The translations under genes and the position numbers were made by a program. This document shows, piece by piece, positions 1-8,347 of a stretch of 64,000 bases of DNA. The DNA comes from Brevibacterium sp. CBA3109. GTDB lineage: Bacteria > Actinomycetota > Actinomycetes > Actinomycetales > Brevibacteriaceae. Under the pieces are notes generated by a model. It had not been told where the DNA came from and ran no database searches. It saw only the letters and a program-made list of their open reading frames with translations. Numbering within the stretch: position 1 is the stretch's first letter; every line of letters begins with the position of its first letter. Location: contig NZ_CP158281.1 of the NCBI RefSeq assembly GCF_040256645.1, positions 1,488,001-1,552,000 of the forward strand, written 5' to 3'.

Positions 1-32
1 CCCCAGCTGAGCGATCAGCTCAGCGAAACGAA

Positions 33-66
33 CAGCAGAGACTTCGCAGAGTCTCTGCTGTTTTTG
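33..66 (+). terminator. Intrinsic terminator of a gene left of the window
   Basis: An 11-bp perfect stem (33-43 pairs with 50-60) with a 6-base loop is followed directly by five T on the plus strand. It therefore ends a plus-strand gene lying left of position 1. It may also serve the converging methyltransferase gene, which ends at 108. The first 30 bases also hold a small hairpin (5-10 with 15-20, GCGA loop). No gene is visible in positions 1-107. Confidence 0.75.
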
Positions 67-107
67 CATTCACAGCCGTGTCGGACCGTTCAGCCTCGGG
101 CGACAGT

Positions 108-770
108 TCAGCGCAGTGTCTTCTGCACCATCAGCAGGCCCTGGCCGATGGGCAGGAGGACGCGTTCGAGGCGCTCCTGTTCGGCCAGACGGTTGAGAAG
201 TCCACGTGCCGCCTGTGTCCGGGGCGAACGGTCAACGGGATCGGCCACACCGCCCTTGAGTAAGGTCTGGTGGATGACGAGGAGCCCGTGCGCGTCGAGC
301 AGACGAAGTGCAGGCTCGATCATGCGTTCGAGGTTCGTCGGCTCCGAGTCGATGAATACCATGTCATAGGCGCCCGGTGCCAGGCGGAGGAGGACGTCTT
401 CGGCGCGTCCGCTCATCAGGCGCAGACGGCTGTGTCGGATTCCTGCCATGTCGATGAGGTCACGGGCGGCGCCCTGAGCTGTGGAATTCGTGTCGATCGA
501 AGTCAGGATCCCCGCTTTGGGCATTCCCCGCAGCAGCGCCAATGTCGAGGTGCCTGCCCCTGTGCCGACTTCGACCGCGGCCACAGGGGTGAGCAGCCGG
601 GCCAGAAGGGTCAGCGTCGACGCCGTCGTCTGCGACACCGGGGCCAGACCGTTTTCGTGTGAGAGGGCCCGTGCGGCATCCAGGAGCGGGTCGGGCCCGT
701 TGTATTGTTCGGAGAAGGTGAGATCACCTGCATTCTCGCGTGACAATCGACCCTCGCTTTCGGCTGACAT
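108..770 (-). CDS. SAM-dependent O-methyltransferase (Rv1220c-like)
   Basis: A 220-residue class I methyltransferase of the caffeoyl-CoA/catechol O-methyltransferase type. The SAM-binding glycine motif VGTGAGTS is at about residues 68-75, and the acidic strand end YDMVFIDSE at about 135-143 carries the metal/substrate-side aspartate. No signal peptide or membrane segment is visible, so it is cytosolic. The ATG at 770 gives a full-length family member. A TAGACT lies 9 bases upstream, too far to be sure of a leaderless start. The homologue Rv1220c sits beside sigE-rseA-htrA-tatB in mycobacteria; here tatB is still close, but sigE, rseA and htrA are absent from the gap. The substrate cannot be told from sequence. 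Confidence 0.88.
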   Translation of the reverse strand: MSAESEGRLSRENAGDLTFSEQYNGPDPLLDAARALSHENGLAPVSQTTASTLTLLARLLTPVAAVEVGTGAGTSTLALLRGMPKAGILTSIDTNSTAQGAARDLIDMAGIRHSRLRLMSGRAEDVLLRLAPGAYDMVFIDSEPTNLERMIEPALRLLDAHGLLVIHQTLLKGGVADPVDRSPRTQAARGLLNRLAEQERLERVLLPIGQGLLMVQKTLR

Positions 771-782
771 TTGGTTCTCAGT

Positions 783-1115
783 CTAACTGCTCCCAGGGTC
801 GATTCCGTGGGTTCGCCACAGCTCCTCCAGATCATCGATGTCGATGAAGGCCGACCTGCTCGCCTTCTCATGCGTGTGCGGGGTGCCCTCGTCGTCCCAG
901 CGCCCGCGAGCGGTGGGCAGCAGAGCCTCCGGCAGCACCCCCGCGGCGTTGACGACCCTCCACCAGGTGACGTTGGAACCGAATTCCTTCATCACTCGTC
1001 CGACGTAGCGTGGCGAGCAGGAGGCGACCAGTCCGACGGTCCCGTAATTGACCACGTTGCCCATGGGCACGAGTTCGACGATGCGCAGCACTCGTTCCAC
1101 CACCACCTCGTCCAT
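783..1115 (-). CDS. MGMT-family alkyltransferase-like DNA-binding protein (ATL)
   Basis: A 110-residue protein matching the DNA-binding domain of O6-alkylguanine-DNA alkyltransferase: VPMGNVVNYGTVG near residues 16-28, a helix-turn-helix PRYVGRVMK near 35-43, and WWRVVNAAG near 51-59. The catalytic PCHRV motif of true alkyltransferases reads TWWRVV here, so the alkyl-accepting cysteine is absent. ATL proteins bind O6-alkylguanine and hand the lesion to nucleotide excision repair; applying that role here is inference. The ATG at 1115 has a strong upstream AGGAGGG. It ends 12 bases before the methyltransferase start and probably heads a two-gene unit. Confidence 0.85.
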   Translation of the reverse strand: MDEVVVERVLRIVELVPMGNVVNYGTVGLVASCSPRYVGRVMKEFGSNVTWWRVVNAAGVLPEALLPTARGRWDDEGTPHTHEKASRSAFIDIDDLEELWRTHGIDPGSS

Positions 1116-1233
1116 GCGCTCAATTCCCTCCTGTGCTCTGCGGCCCTGCCTTGGACACCCAGGTGTCCGAACGGGCCTGCGGTGTGTCAGCGATCCTGTG
1201 CTGACCGTGAGTCGAGCTTACTGCGGTGCACGG

Positions 1234-1239
1234 TAGACT
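1234..1239 (+). promoter_or_regulatory. -10 element of a leaderless tatB promoter
   Basis: TAGACT followed by seven bases and then the ATG at 1247. There is no Shine-Dalgarno sequence. This TANNNT-N6/7-start arrangement recurs at many genes in the window and is known for leaderless mRNAs in Actinobacteria. Confidence 0.6.
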
Positions 1240-1246
1240 TGTTCCC

Positions 1247-1720
1247 ATGTTGGGTATCAACGGCACCGAGATGTTGATCCTGGTGGTAGTGGCTCTTGTC
1301 GTCATCGGGCCCAAACGCCTGCCCGAATACGCGCAGAAGCTGCGTGAACTCGTGCGCCAGATGCGTCGCATGGCTGAGGGCGCGAAGGACAGCGTGCGTC
1401 GTGACTTCGGGGATGACTTCAAGGACGTTGATTGGCAGAAGCTGGATCCACGTCAGTATGATCCGCGCCGAATCGTGCGCGAGGCGCTAGTCGAAGAGGA
1501 TTCAGCCATCCGAGAGTCCAAGCTTCGGGAACAGTCGACGGTGGCCAGCGATCAGCCCGCTGCGGCGATCGACGAAGGTTCCGACAGCTCCACGGACGCT
1601 GTTGGGACCGCTGCTGCGAAGTCTCGTCCACAGACCCTGTCGCCGATCGAACGCTTCCAGGCTCAGGCCGTCATGCGTGACCGCTCCATCACCGCTCCCT
1701 TTGATACCGAGGCGACCTGA
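1247..1720 (+). CDS. tatB: Sec-independent (Tat) translocase subunit TatB
   Basis: A 157-residue protein with one N-terminal membrane segment (about residues 7-20), the hinge GPKRLPEY (about 21-28) and an amphipathic, charged helix, followed by a long polar tail. This is the TatB layout; TatB and TatC form the receptor for twin-arginine signal peptides at the cytoplasmic membrane. The family protein begins MLGINGTEM, so I place the start at the ATG at 1247 rather than the in-frame GTG at 1226; the -10 at 1234 agrees. It converges on the deacetylase gene with only 9 bases between the stops. Confidence 0.9.
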   Translation: MLGINGTEMLILVVVALVVIGPKRLPEYAQKLRELVRQMRRMAEGAKDSVRRDFGDDFKDVDWQKLDPRQYDPRRIVREALVEEDSAIRESKLREQSTVASDQPAAAIDEGSDSSTDAVGTAAAKSRPQTLSPIERFQAQAVMRDRSITAPFDTEAT

Positions 1721-1729
1721 ACCAATCGA

Positions 1730-3196
1730 TCAGTCCTTGTGCACCGAGGGATGTTCGGGGGTCGAGCACAGTTCGTCACCGTAGCCGCGACAGAAGTACG
1801 AGCCGCCCTTCTCAAATCCGATCCCTTCGAACAGCTGACTGACAGTGACCGGGTAGAGGCCATCGTCCGCGACTGTCCTGAAGACCCCCGGTGCCGCATT
1901 CACCGTTGTCGGATGGATCGAGTGCATGAGGACGATGGATCCGGGTTCTGCATTGTCTCTGACCGCGGTGATGGTCCGGTCGGAGTCCTTGTGCTTCCAG
2001 TCACCGGTGTCGACATCCCAGAGGATCGCCGGTCGATCGAGTGCGGAAGCGGCCGATTTGTCGAGTGCGCCGAATGGCGGTCGCACGAGCGGCTGCGCTT
2101 TCGACACCGCCGTTTCGAGCGTCTTGTCGGTCCTCTTGACCTCGGCCTTCACAGTGTCGGAATCGGTCCGGTTGAGCCGAGGGTGGGAGTACGTGTGGTT
2201 GGCGACCTCGTGTCCTGCTGCAGAGATCCTCTTCACTGTCCCGGGGTCAGCGGCGACCCGCTTGCCCACGAGGAAATAGGTGAGCCGGACCTGCGCCGAT
2301 TCCGCCTCCATGAGCAGCCTGTCCTCGACGTCAGGTTCCCCGGGCCCGTCGTCGTAGGTCAGGGCCACGCAGGGCAGCAGCGCGCACGAATAGTCCGGGT
2401 CCCGGACATCGGCTCCCTCCGGCAGGGCGAGTGGGGTGTGCAGGGCTTCGGCGACGCTGGTGCCCTGCGGCGTGAGATCCGAGGGGGCAACCGGCTCGCC
2501 GTCGATGGTCAGTTCACCGAACTCGTCGACGTCCACCTCGGCAGGGTCGATTTCCGAAGTGAACATCTCCTGAGCGTGGACTGTCGTGTCGTTGGCGAGG
2601 TCCGTGAGCACGGCCCAGGTCTTCGTCGTCGGGGACTGCCTCGTCAGTGCAGAGATGAGGAAGCGCCCACCGGCGGCGATGATGTTATTGCTGACGTTGA
2701 CATCCGCAGCACCTGCACTGCCATCGCCATCGCCATCGCCATCGCCATCGCCATCGCCGTCGACGTTGCTCGAGGCGCTCGTGGGGCTATCGAATGCCGT
2801 GGGCTCCCAGCGGTGGGAGGGAGGAGTCGCCACGGGGGAGAAAGCCTGATGGCTGCCGAAGCCCCCTGCCGATCTGATGGTCTTTAGGAGTGCTGTCTCT
2901 GTCGCCGTGCTCAGGGAGTGGGCACCTGGCAGTCCGAAGAGGTGGATATTCAGTCTCGGATCCCGTTCGGCGTCGACGATCGCATAGCTGTTGATGGACT
3001 TCCTCAGGATGTCGAGGTTCTTCTCCGCCGTGACCTCGTTCCCCTCGTCGGGTGCGCGGTCGGTTCGTTCCGGATCGGTGCGATCGGGGCTGTCCCGGGA
3101 GGGACCGACCACGACGCAACCGGCGGTGAGAGCCAGCACGGAGCAGACGGCGAGCAGTGTAAGAGTGCGGCGCAGATGTGTCAGGCGCGGGATCAA
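1730..3196 (-). CDS. Polysaccharide deacetylase-family lipoprotein
   Basis: A 488-residue protein with a lipoprotein signal peptide (RR at 9-10, hydrophobic core, LTAGC lipobox with Cys27) and a C-terminal NodB domain. The NodB motifs are present: TYDDGP (about 280), HTYSHP (about 335-341), RPPFG (about 372), DTGDW and LMHSIHP. These hold the catalytic Asp, the Asp-His-His metal site and the catalytic base of CE4 enzymes, which remove acetyl groups from peptidoglycan or other glycans outside the cell. The middle of the chain, between the anchor and NodB, includes a DG repeat (about 146-159). It starts at TTG (3196), 5 bases after the mrp stop, with no clear ribosome site, so translation is probably coupled to mrp. 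Substrate unknown. Confidence 0.88.
   Translation of the reverse strand: MIPRLTHLRRTLTLLAVCSVLALTAGCVVVGPSRDSPDRTDPERTDRAPDEGNEVTAEKNLDILRKSINSYAIVDAERDPRLNIHLFGLPGAHSLSTATETALLKTIRSAGGFGSHQAFSPVATPPSHRWEPTAFDSPTSASSNVDGDGDGDGDGDGDGSAGAADVNVSNNIIAAGGRFLISALTRQSPTTKTWAVLTDLANDTTVHAQEMFTSEIDPAEVDVDEFGELTIDGEPVAPSDLTPQGTSVAEALHTPLALPEGADVRDPDYSCALLPCVALTYDDGPGEPDVEDRLLMEAESAQVRLTYFLVGKRVAADPGTVKRISAAGHEVANHTYSHPRLNRTDSDTVKAEVKRTDKTLETAVSKAQPLVRPPFGALDKSAASALDRPAILWDVDTGDWKHKDSDRTITAVRDNAEPGSIVLMHSIHPTTVNAAPGVFRTVADDGLYPVTVSQLFEGIGFEKGGSYFCRGYGDELCSTPEHPSVHKD
2721..2762 (-). repeat. Hexanucleotide repeat (CGATGG) inside the deacetylase gene
   Basis: Six perfect copies of CCATCG (plus strand) at 2721-2756 and one variant CCGTCG at 2757-2762. 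On the coding strand they encode seven Asp-Gly pairs. The unit is two codons, so gain or loss of copies would lengthen or shorten the linker without breaking the frame. Confidence 0.95.
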
Positions 3197-3201
3197 GCGG
3201 A

Positions 3202-4326
3202 TCAGACTGGGCTGAGGCCCAGGGACCTGCCGGACAAGCCACGTGAGCGACGAGCCAGTGTCGAGGCGAGGGAGGCGAATTCTCGTGCGGCGGGGGAGTC
3301 GGGCTCTCCCAGAACCACAGGAGTTCCGGAGTCAGACCCTTCCCGAACCCGCGTATCGAGGGGCACCTGGGCCAGCAGGTCGACCTGGGAGCCGATCGTC
3401 TTGGACAGGTTCGCGGCCACCTGGGCACCGCCTCCGGAGCCGAATACCTCCATTCGGGTGCCATCAGGCATCTCCATCCAGGACATATTCTCAATCACAC
3501 CGGCCAGTCGCTGATCGGTCTGTGTGGAGATCGAGCCGGCGCGTTCGGCGACCTGTGCGGCAGCCTGCTGAGGTGTCGTGACGACAAGGAGTTCCGACTC
3601 GGGGAGCAGCTGTGCCACGGAGATCGCAATGTCACCGGTGCCCGGAGGCAGGTCGAGGAGGAGCACGTCGAGATCGCCCCAGAAGACATCGGTGAGGAAC
3701 TGTTGGAGGGCGCGATGGAGCATCGGTCCGCGCCACACGACAGCCTGATTGGGTGGCACGAACATGCCGATGCTCATCACCTTCACGTCATGGGCGACCT
3801 GTGGGATGATCATGTCATCGACACGTGTCGGTTTGCCCGAGAGCCCGAGCATCCCCGGTATCGAGAAGCCGTAGATGTCGGCGTCGACGACGCCCACGCG
3901 CAGTCCGTTCTGGGCCAGGGACACGGCAAGGTTCGCGGTGATCGAGGATTTGCCCACACCGCCCTTGCCAGAAGCGATGGCATAGACCTTCGTCAGGGAG
4001 TCGGGCTTGTTGAATGGGACCTCGCGGCTGGTGCCGCTGCCCTGGAGCTTCTCGCGCATCGCGGTACGCTGCTCGGGAGTCATGGTACCGAGGATCACCG
4101 ATACATCGGTGACACCCTCGACCTTCGATACCGCAGCCGTCGTGTCCTTCGTGATCGTGTCTTTGAGGGGACAGCCGGAGATGGTCAGCAGAACGGTGAC
4201 GGTGACCTTCCCGCCGTCAATGCTGATGGACTCGACCATGTCGAGTTCGACGATGCTGCGGCGGATCTCCGGGTCGATGACGCCTGTCAGAGCTTCCCGA
4301 ACTGCGTCCTCGGATGGGCCACTCAT
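3202..4326 (-). CDS. mrp: Mrp/ApbC-type P-loop Fe-S cluster carrier ATPase
   Basis: A 374-residue protein with an N-terminal MIP18/DUF59 domain (SGCPL at about 50-54) and a ParA-like ATPase with the deviant Walker A SGKGGVGKSS (about 119-128) and switch DLPPGTGD. Proteins of this family carry and transfer 4Fe-4S clusters in the cytosol. The usual CxxC of the C-terminal half is not there: the NMSW segment continues into MPDGTRMEVFGSGGG with no cysteine. I start it at the ATG at 4326, because AAAGGA lies 7 bases upstream; the in-frame GTG at 4332 is too close to that site. It lies just upstream of the deacetylase gene. Confidence 0.9.
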   Translation of the reverse strand: MSGPSEDAVREALTGVIDPEIRRSIVELDMVESISIDGGKVTVTVLLTISGCPLKDTITKDTTAAVSKVEGVTDVSVILGTMTPEQRTAMREKLQGSGTSREVPFNKPDSLTKVYAIASGKGGVGKSSITANLAVSLAQNGLRVGVVDADIYGFSIPGMLGLSGKPTRVDDMIIPQVAHDVKVMSIGMFVPPNQAVVWRGPMLHRALQQFLTDVFWGDLDVLLLDLPPGTGDIAISVAQLLPESELLVVTTPQQAAAQVAERAGSISTQTDQRLAGVIENMSWMEMPDGTRMEVFGSGGGAQVAANLSKTIGSQVDLLAQVPLDTRVREGSDSGTPVVLGEPDSPAAREFASLASTLARRSRGLSGRSLGLSPV

Positions 4327-4367
4327 GTTCACGTCCTTTCTCGTCCCGTTCAGTCTTCGCGGGGTCT

Positions 4368-4901
4368 TCAGCCTACCTGTTCGTCGTCGCCCCGGTCACT
4401 TCGGACAGGATTGCTGACGGGGCCCTTCGCATCTTCGTCGAGCTCCTTGAGCAGTTCCCTGAGCTCGGAGCGGATGAAATCGCGTGTGGCCACTTCACGC
4501 ATCGCGATCCGCAGTGCCGCGACCTCACGAGCCAGGTACTCGGTGTCGGCGAGATTGCGTTCGGCCCGCTGCCTGTCGTGTTCGAACTCGACGCGGTCAC
4601 GGTCGGTGCTGCGGTTCTCCGCCAACAGGATCAGCGGCGCAGCGTAGGAGGCCTGCAGGGACAAGATGAGAGTCAGGAGCGTGAAATTCAACGACCGGGG
4701 ATCGAACTGCCATGATTCCGGCAGGAGTGTGTTCCACACAAGCCAGACGGCGCAGAACACGGTCATTCCCACGAGGAACGCGGGAGTGCCCATGAACCGG
4801 GCGAATCCCTCGGCGCCACGTCCGAAGGTCTCCGGAGACATCGCGATGTTGGGGAGTCTTCGCTTGCTCGAACGGGGTACGTCGAAATCGTCAGCAGCCA
4901 C
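4368..4901 (-). CDS. DUF1003 membrane protein
   Basis: A 177-residue protein with two predicted membrane helices (about residues 38-58 and 72-93) separated by the WQFDPRSLNFTLLTLILS stretch, then a charged coiled-coil-like tail (about 100-160) rich in E and R. This is the DUF1003 pattern; no biochemical function is established for the family. The GTG at 4901 has a strong AGGAGGGG site. It starts 2 bases after the end of the MgtE-N/CBS gene, so the two are co-transcribed. The same pairing occurs in the mycobacterial mrp region (Rv1231c/Rv1232c area). Confidence 0.85.
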   Translation of the reverse strand: MAADDFDVPRSSKRRLPNIAMSPETFGRGAEGFARFMGTPAFLVGMTVFCAVWLVWNTLLPESWQFDPRSLNFTLLTLILSLQASYAAPLILLAENRSTDRDRVEFEHDRQRAERNLADTEYLAREVAALRIAMREVATRDFIRSELRELLKELDEDAKGPVSNPVRSDRGDDEQVG

Positions 4902-4903
4902 AG

Positions 4904-6178
4904 CTATCCCCTCCTATGATCATCGCGACCGGTGACACGCCAATCGTCTGGCAGCAGCTCGTCGAGGACGTCATCGACGGTGACCACTCCGATGAGGTGG
5001 TCGTTCTCGTCGGTGATCGGCACCGACACCAGATTGTACGCCGCCAGCAGCTTGGTCACTTCGCCGAGAGGCGAGTCCGCTGGCAGCGGTTCGACCTCCG
5101 TGTCGAGCATGATGCCGACGGCTTCGTGTGGAGGATGGCGCAGCATCTCCTGAATGTGGACGATGCCCAGATACTTGCCTGTCGGAGTCTCGATGGGCTG
5201 TCTGCAGACGAAGACCGCTGCCGCCAGGGCCGCGGGAAGATCCTCCCGTCGGACATGGGCCAGCGCTTCGGCGACGGTGGTCTCCGGGGTCAGGATGACC
5301 GGTTCCGTCGTCATCAGCCCACCGGCGGTGTCCTCGTCGTAGGACAGCAGGGTACGCACATCCTCGGCGTCATCGGGCTCCATGAGGGCGAGGAACCGTT
5401 CGGCCTGCTCATCGCTGAGCTCGCCGAGGAGGTCAGCCGCGTCATCGGGTTCCATCTCCTCAAGGACGGTCACCGCGCGCTGTGTGTCGAGGGCGGAGAG
5501 GAGCTCGACCTGCGTCTCATCGGGCAGTTCCTCGATGACATCGGCCAACCGTTCGTCGTCGAGGGCGCGGGCGACCTGAAGGCGGCGCTCGGGACTCATC
5601 TCGAACAGGACGTCTGCGAGATCGGCCGGCTTCGTGTCCTGATAGGCCGCGATGAGCTGTGTGGCCTCCTGATCGACGTCGGAGTCGGCCGGGTGCTCGG
5701 TGTCGGTCCAGGAGACCTGCATCGTCTCACCGCGGCGACGGAAGGCTGAGAATGCACTGCGCTCCTGTACTCGGCGGACGAAGAGGCGGGTCACTTCCCA
5801 GTCCTTGTTCACCTGCTGTTCGATGCCGACATCTTCGATCTGGATGGGGGAGTCGTCCTCGCGCAATCGCAGGCGGCGGTCGAGGAGGTCGTTGACGACC
5901 AGCGTCTCCGAGCGACGCTGTTCGAAGCGCCGCATGTTCACCAGTCCGGTGGTGATGACCTGACCGGAATCGATTGATGTGACCCGGCCCATCGGCACGA
6001 AGACGCGCCGTCGGCCCGGAACCTCGACGACGAGGCCGATGACGCGGGGAAATTGCCGCATGGTGGCGCGGTAGACGATGACGGCGTCCCGAACGCGTCC
6101 GACCTGGTCTCCCAGAGGGTCGAATACCGGGACGGCGATGAGGCGGGCGACGAAGACTCTTTTCGGTGGACCACTCAT
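4904..6178 (-). CDS. PRC-barrel, MgtE-N and CBS-domain protein (Rv1232c-like)
   Basis: A 424-residue soluble protein. The N-terminal part (about 1-90) is PRC-barrel-like. An MgtE-N superhelical domain (about 170-280) holds repeated acidic motifs such as EMEPDDAADLLGEL and LMEPDDAEDV. Two CBS domains follow (about 285-410; TAGGLMTTEPVIL, VVTVDDVLDELLPDDW). The MgtE membrane channel domain is missing, so this is a cytosolic Mg2+ or nucleotide sensor-like protein rather than a transporter; that role is inference. The ATG at 6178 is preceded by TAGGCT and seven bases, which suggests a leaderless mRNA. DUF1003 follows at once. Confidence 0.85.
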   Translation of the reverse strand: MSGPPKRVFVARLIAVPVFDPLGDQVGRVRDAVIVYRATMRQFPRVIGLVVEVPGRRRVFVPMGRVTSIDSGQVITTGLVNMRRFEQRRSETLVVNDLLDRRLRLREDDSPIQIEDVGIEQQVNKDWEVTRLFVRRVQERSAFSAFRRRGETMQVSWTDTEHPADSDVDQEATQLIAAYQDTKPADLADVLFEMSPERRLQVARALDDERLADVIEELPDETQVELLSALDTQRAVTVLEEMEPDDAADLLGELSDEQAERFLALMEPDDAEDVRTLLSYDEDTAGGLMTTEPVILTPETTVAEALAHVRREDLPAALAAAVFVCRQPIETPTGKYLGIVHIQEMLRHPPHEAVGIMLDTEVEPLPADSPLGEVTKLLAAYNLVSVPITDENDHLIGVVTVDDVLDELLPDDWRVTGRDDHRRG

Positions 6179-6185
6179 GCTCTCA

Positions 6186-6191
6186 AGCCTA
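6186..6191 (-). promoter_or_regulatory. -10 element of a leaderless promoter for the MgtE-N/CBS gene
   Basis: On the minus strand TAGGCT is followed by seven bases and the ATG at 6178. Confidence 0.5.
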
Positions 6192-6240
6192 CGGGGTCAT
6201 CGCCGTCGTGTGCGCGAAACGCGGCCAGACCGCTGGCTGC

Positions 6241-6270
6241 CGGCAGGTGCCATGCACCCATCACCTGCCG
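6241..6270. promoter_or_regulatory. Inverted repeat in a divergent intergenic region
   Basis: A 9-bp perfect inverted repeat, CGGCAGGTG (6241-6249) and CACCTGCCG (6262-6270), with 12 bases between the arms. It lies between the divergent MgtE-N/CBS and phosphoesterase genes, 100 bp upstream of the latter's start. It could be an operator; there is no T tract to make it a terminator. No regulator can be named. Confidence 0.35.
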
Positions 6271-6370
6271 TTCATCAAGCAGCCTTGCTTCAGTAATTCA
6301 GGATTCTCTCAGCCTCCCTAGGGTCTCTTCTCGGCAGATCGTCCCACTACTCAAAATAGGAGACCCACGT

Positions 6371-8302
6371 ATGTCCGAAAGACGACTTCGTCCATGTGCG
6401 GCGACGGGACTCATCGCCTGCGCCGCTCTCGCCCTGATGGCGCCATCAGTGAGCGCAAGCTCTGCTTTGGCAGTCGAGGCCCCTGCTGAACTCTATGAAG
6501 GCCACGTGCAGGTGGACCGCGCCCAGGCCGCTGACTCAGAGACGCTGCAGGGGCGGGTATTCGACGACGTCAACGAGAACTCCAAGCTCGACGGAGACGA
6601 GACCGGGATTCCCGGTGTCGCCGTCACCAACGGCGTCGACGTCGTGCAGACCGACGGGGAAGGCAACTACGAGCTGTCCGTTCGTGACAATATGACTGTC
6701 TCCATCACCCAGCCGTCGGGCTGGCAGGTCCCGGTCGACTCGGACAACTTCGCCCAATTCAGCTACAACCATCTGCCGGAAGGGTCCCCCGGGGACTTCG
6801 AATACGGCGGGATCGAGCCCACGGGGGAGACCCCGAAGGCCGTGAACTTCCCGATGATCAAGTCGGAATCGACCGCCTCAGCGAAGCAGGACTGCGCGAT
6901 CGCCGCCGATACGCAGGCCTATGATACGACCGAAATGGGCTATGCCCGCGACGGCGCCGTAGGCGACCTCGCCGATCGTGACGATTACCAGGGCTGCGGC
7001 GTCCTCCTGCTCGGCGACAACGTCGGCGACGACCTCAGCCTCAACGACGAACTCCGAGACATCTACTCGAGCATGAACGGACCTGTCAGGGCGGCCCCCG
7101 GCAACCACGACCAGGACTACGACTCTCCGGACGACGCACACGCACTCGACACCTTCCGTGACCAGTTCGGGCCCGACCACTTCTCCTACGACGTCGGCAA
7201 GACGCACTTCGTCGTCCTCGACAGCATCGAGTACTCGGGCAACCAGTCGACGAAGAAGTACAAGGAGAAGATCGGCGAGGAACAACTCGAGTGGCTGGGC
7301 AACGATCTGAAGAATGTGCCGAAGACCGCCCACGTGGTCATCGCCACGCACGCGCCGATCGTCACCCACCAGCAGGCCATCGTCGACGACGCAGCCGACG
7401 TCTACGATGTCATCGCCGACTATCCGAACGCGGTGACGATCGGCGGTCACACTCACACGCAGGAGAACCTCATCGCCGGCGAGCAGCGTGAGGAGTGGGC
7501 AGACGAGGGCATCGACACCCTCTCCCACACCCAGATCGTCGCCGGCGCGGTCTCCGGTGACTGGTACTCAGGCGGGCTCAACGCCGACGGACTTCCCTAT
7601 TCCTTCACCCGCGATGGATCGGAGCCAGGCATTCTCACCCTTGAGTTCGACGGCGCTGACCGCAGTGAGCGTTACACCGTCCGCAACGAAGCCGATGACC
7701 ACCAGATGCTGCTGGGCGTGAACTCACCCGGATGGCGCGACTGGGCGCAGCAGACACAGGACTGGCAGGACGAGGACAAGGCGGGTGACGAGCCAGAGGC
7801 GATGTCCGAGCGCGTTGTCACCCGCGATGATCTCAAGCAGGGCGATACGTGGCTGACCTCGAGTTTCCTCGCCGGCACCTCGGACGCACGGGTCGAGATG
7901 AGCTTCGACGGCAAGGCGAACGTTGTTGCCGTGCACACTCAGCCCGGCCGTGGCGAGTCCTTGGCCAAGGGATGGGAATACTCCGATCCGTACACGACTT
8001 CGCAGAACCTGCGCACATCGGGAAGCGTCGGTCAGACCAGCTCGCACCTGTGGCGTGCAGAGATCCCGTCCGACCTCGACCTGGGCACGCACAGCGCCGA
8101 GGTGACCGGCATCGACCGCTACGGTCGTGAATACAGGGAAACCATCCGCTTCACCGTCGTCGAGGACGAGGCCGCAGCGGCTCAGACCTCGAAGAGGCAG
8201 CTGGCGAAGGACGGGTTCAGCTCTGCGCAGGAGACGAAGATCACTGAAGACGAGCGCAAGGGACTCGATTCCGATGAGGCTCGCAAGGCCGACTCGAACT
8301 GA
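6371..8302 (+). CDS. Secreted calcineurin-like (metallophosphatase) phosphoesterase
   Basis: A 643-residue protein with a Sec signal peptide (about 1-34), an SdrD/CNA-B-like N-terminal beta domain (GRVFDDVNENSKLDGDETGIPGV region, about 60-130), a metallophosphatase core and a C-terminal beta domain. Core motifs are GDNVGDD (from about 214), GNHD (244-247) and GGHTH (358-362), which supply the two-metal site. The start is the ATG at 6371, with TAGGAGA upstream; the frame is open further left but lacks a start that suits a signal peptide. No LPXTG or membrane anchor is seen at the C-terminus, so it is likely released or loosely wall-bound. It may hydrolyse extracellular phosphate esters; the exact substrate is unknown. 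Confidence 0.88.
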   Translation: MSERRLRPCAATGLIACAALALMAPSVSASSALAVEAPAELYEGHVQVDRAQAADSETLQGRVFDDVNENSKLDGDETGIPGVAVTNGVDVVQTDGEGNYELSVRDNMTVSITQPSGWQVPVDSDNFAQFSYNHLPEGSPGDFEYGGIEPTGETPKAVNFPMIKSESTASAKQDCAIAADTQAYDTTEMGYARDGAVGDLADRDDYQGCGVLLLGDNVGDDLSLNDELRDIYSSMNGPVRAAPGNHDQDYDSPDDAHALDTFRDQFGPDHFSYDVGKTHFVVLDSIEYSGNQSTKKYKEKIGEEQLEWLGNDLKNVPKTAHVVIATHAPIVTHQQAIVDDAADVYDVIADYPNAVTIGGHTHTQENLIAGEQREEWADEGIDTLSHTQIVAGAVSGDWYSGGLNADGLPYSFTRDGSEPGILTLEFDGADRSERYTVRNEADDHQMLLGVNSPGWRDWAQQTQDWQDEDKAGDEPEAMSERVVTRDDLKQGDTWLTSSFLAGTSDARVEMSFDGKANVVAVHTQPGRGESLAKGWEYSDPYTTSQNLRTSGSVGQTSSHLWRAEIPSDLDLGTHSAEVTGIDRYGREYRETIRFTVVEDEAAAAQTSKRQLAKDGFSSAQETKITEDERKGLDSDEARKADSN

Positions 8303-8347
8303 TCGATTCCCCCTGAGCGAGGCTGTCGAATCAGATTCGCACAGGAC

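Noticed and set aside
1226-1246. Upstream GTG start for TatB
   Set aside because: Seven residues that are not in TatB; the -10 at 1234 would lie inside the gene.
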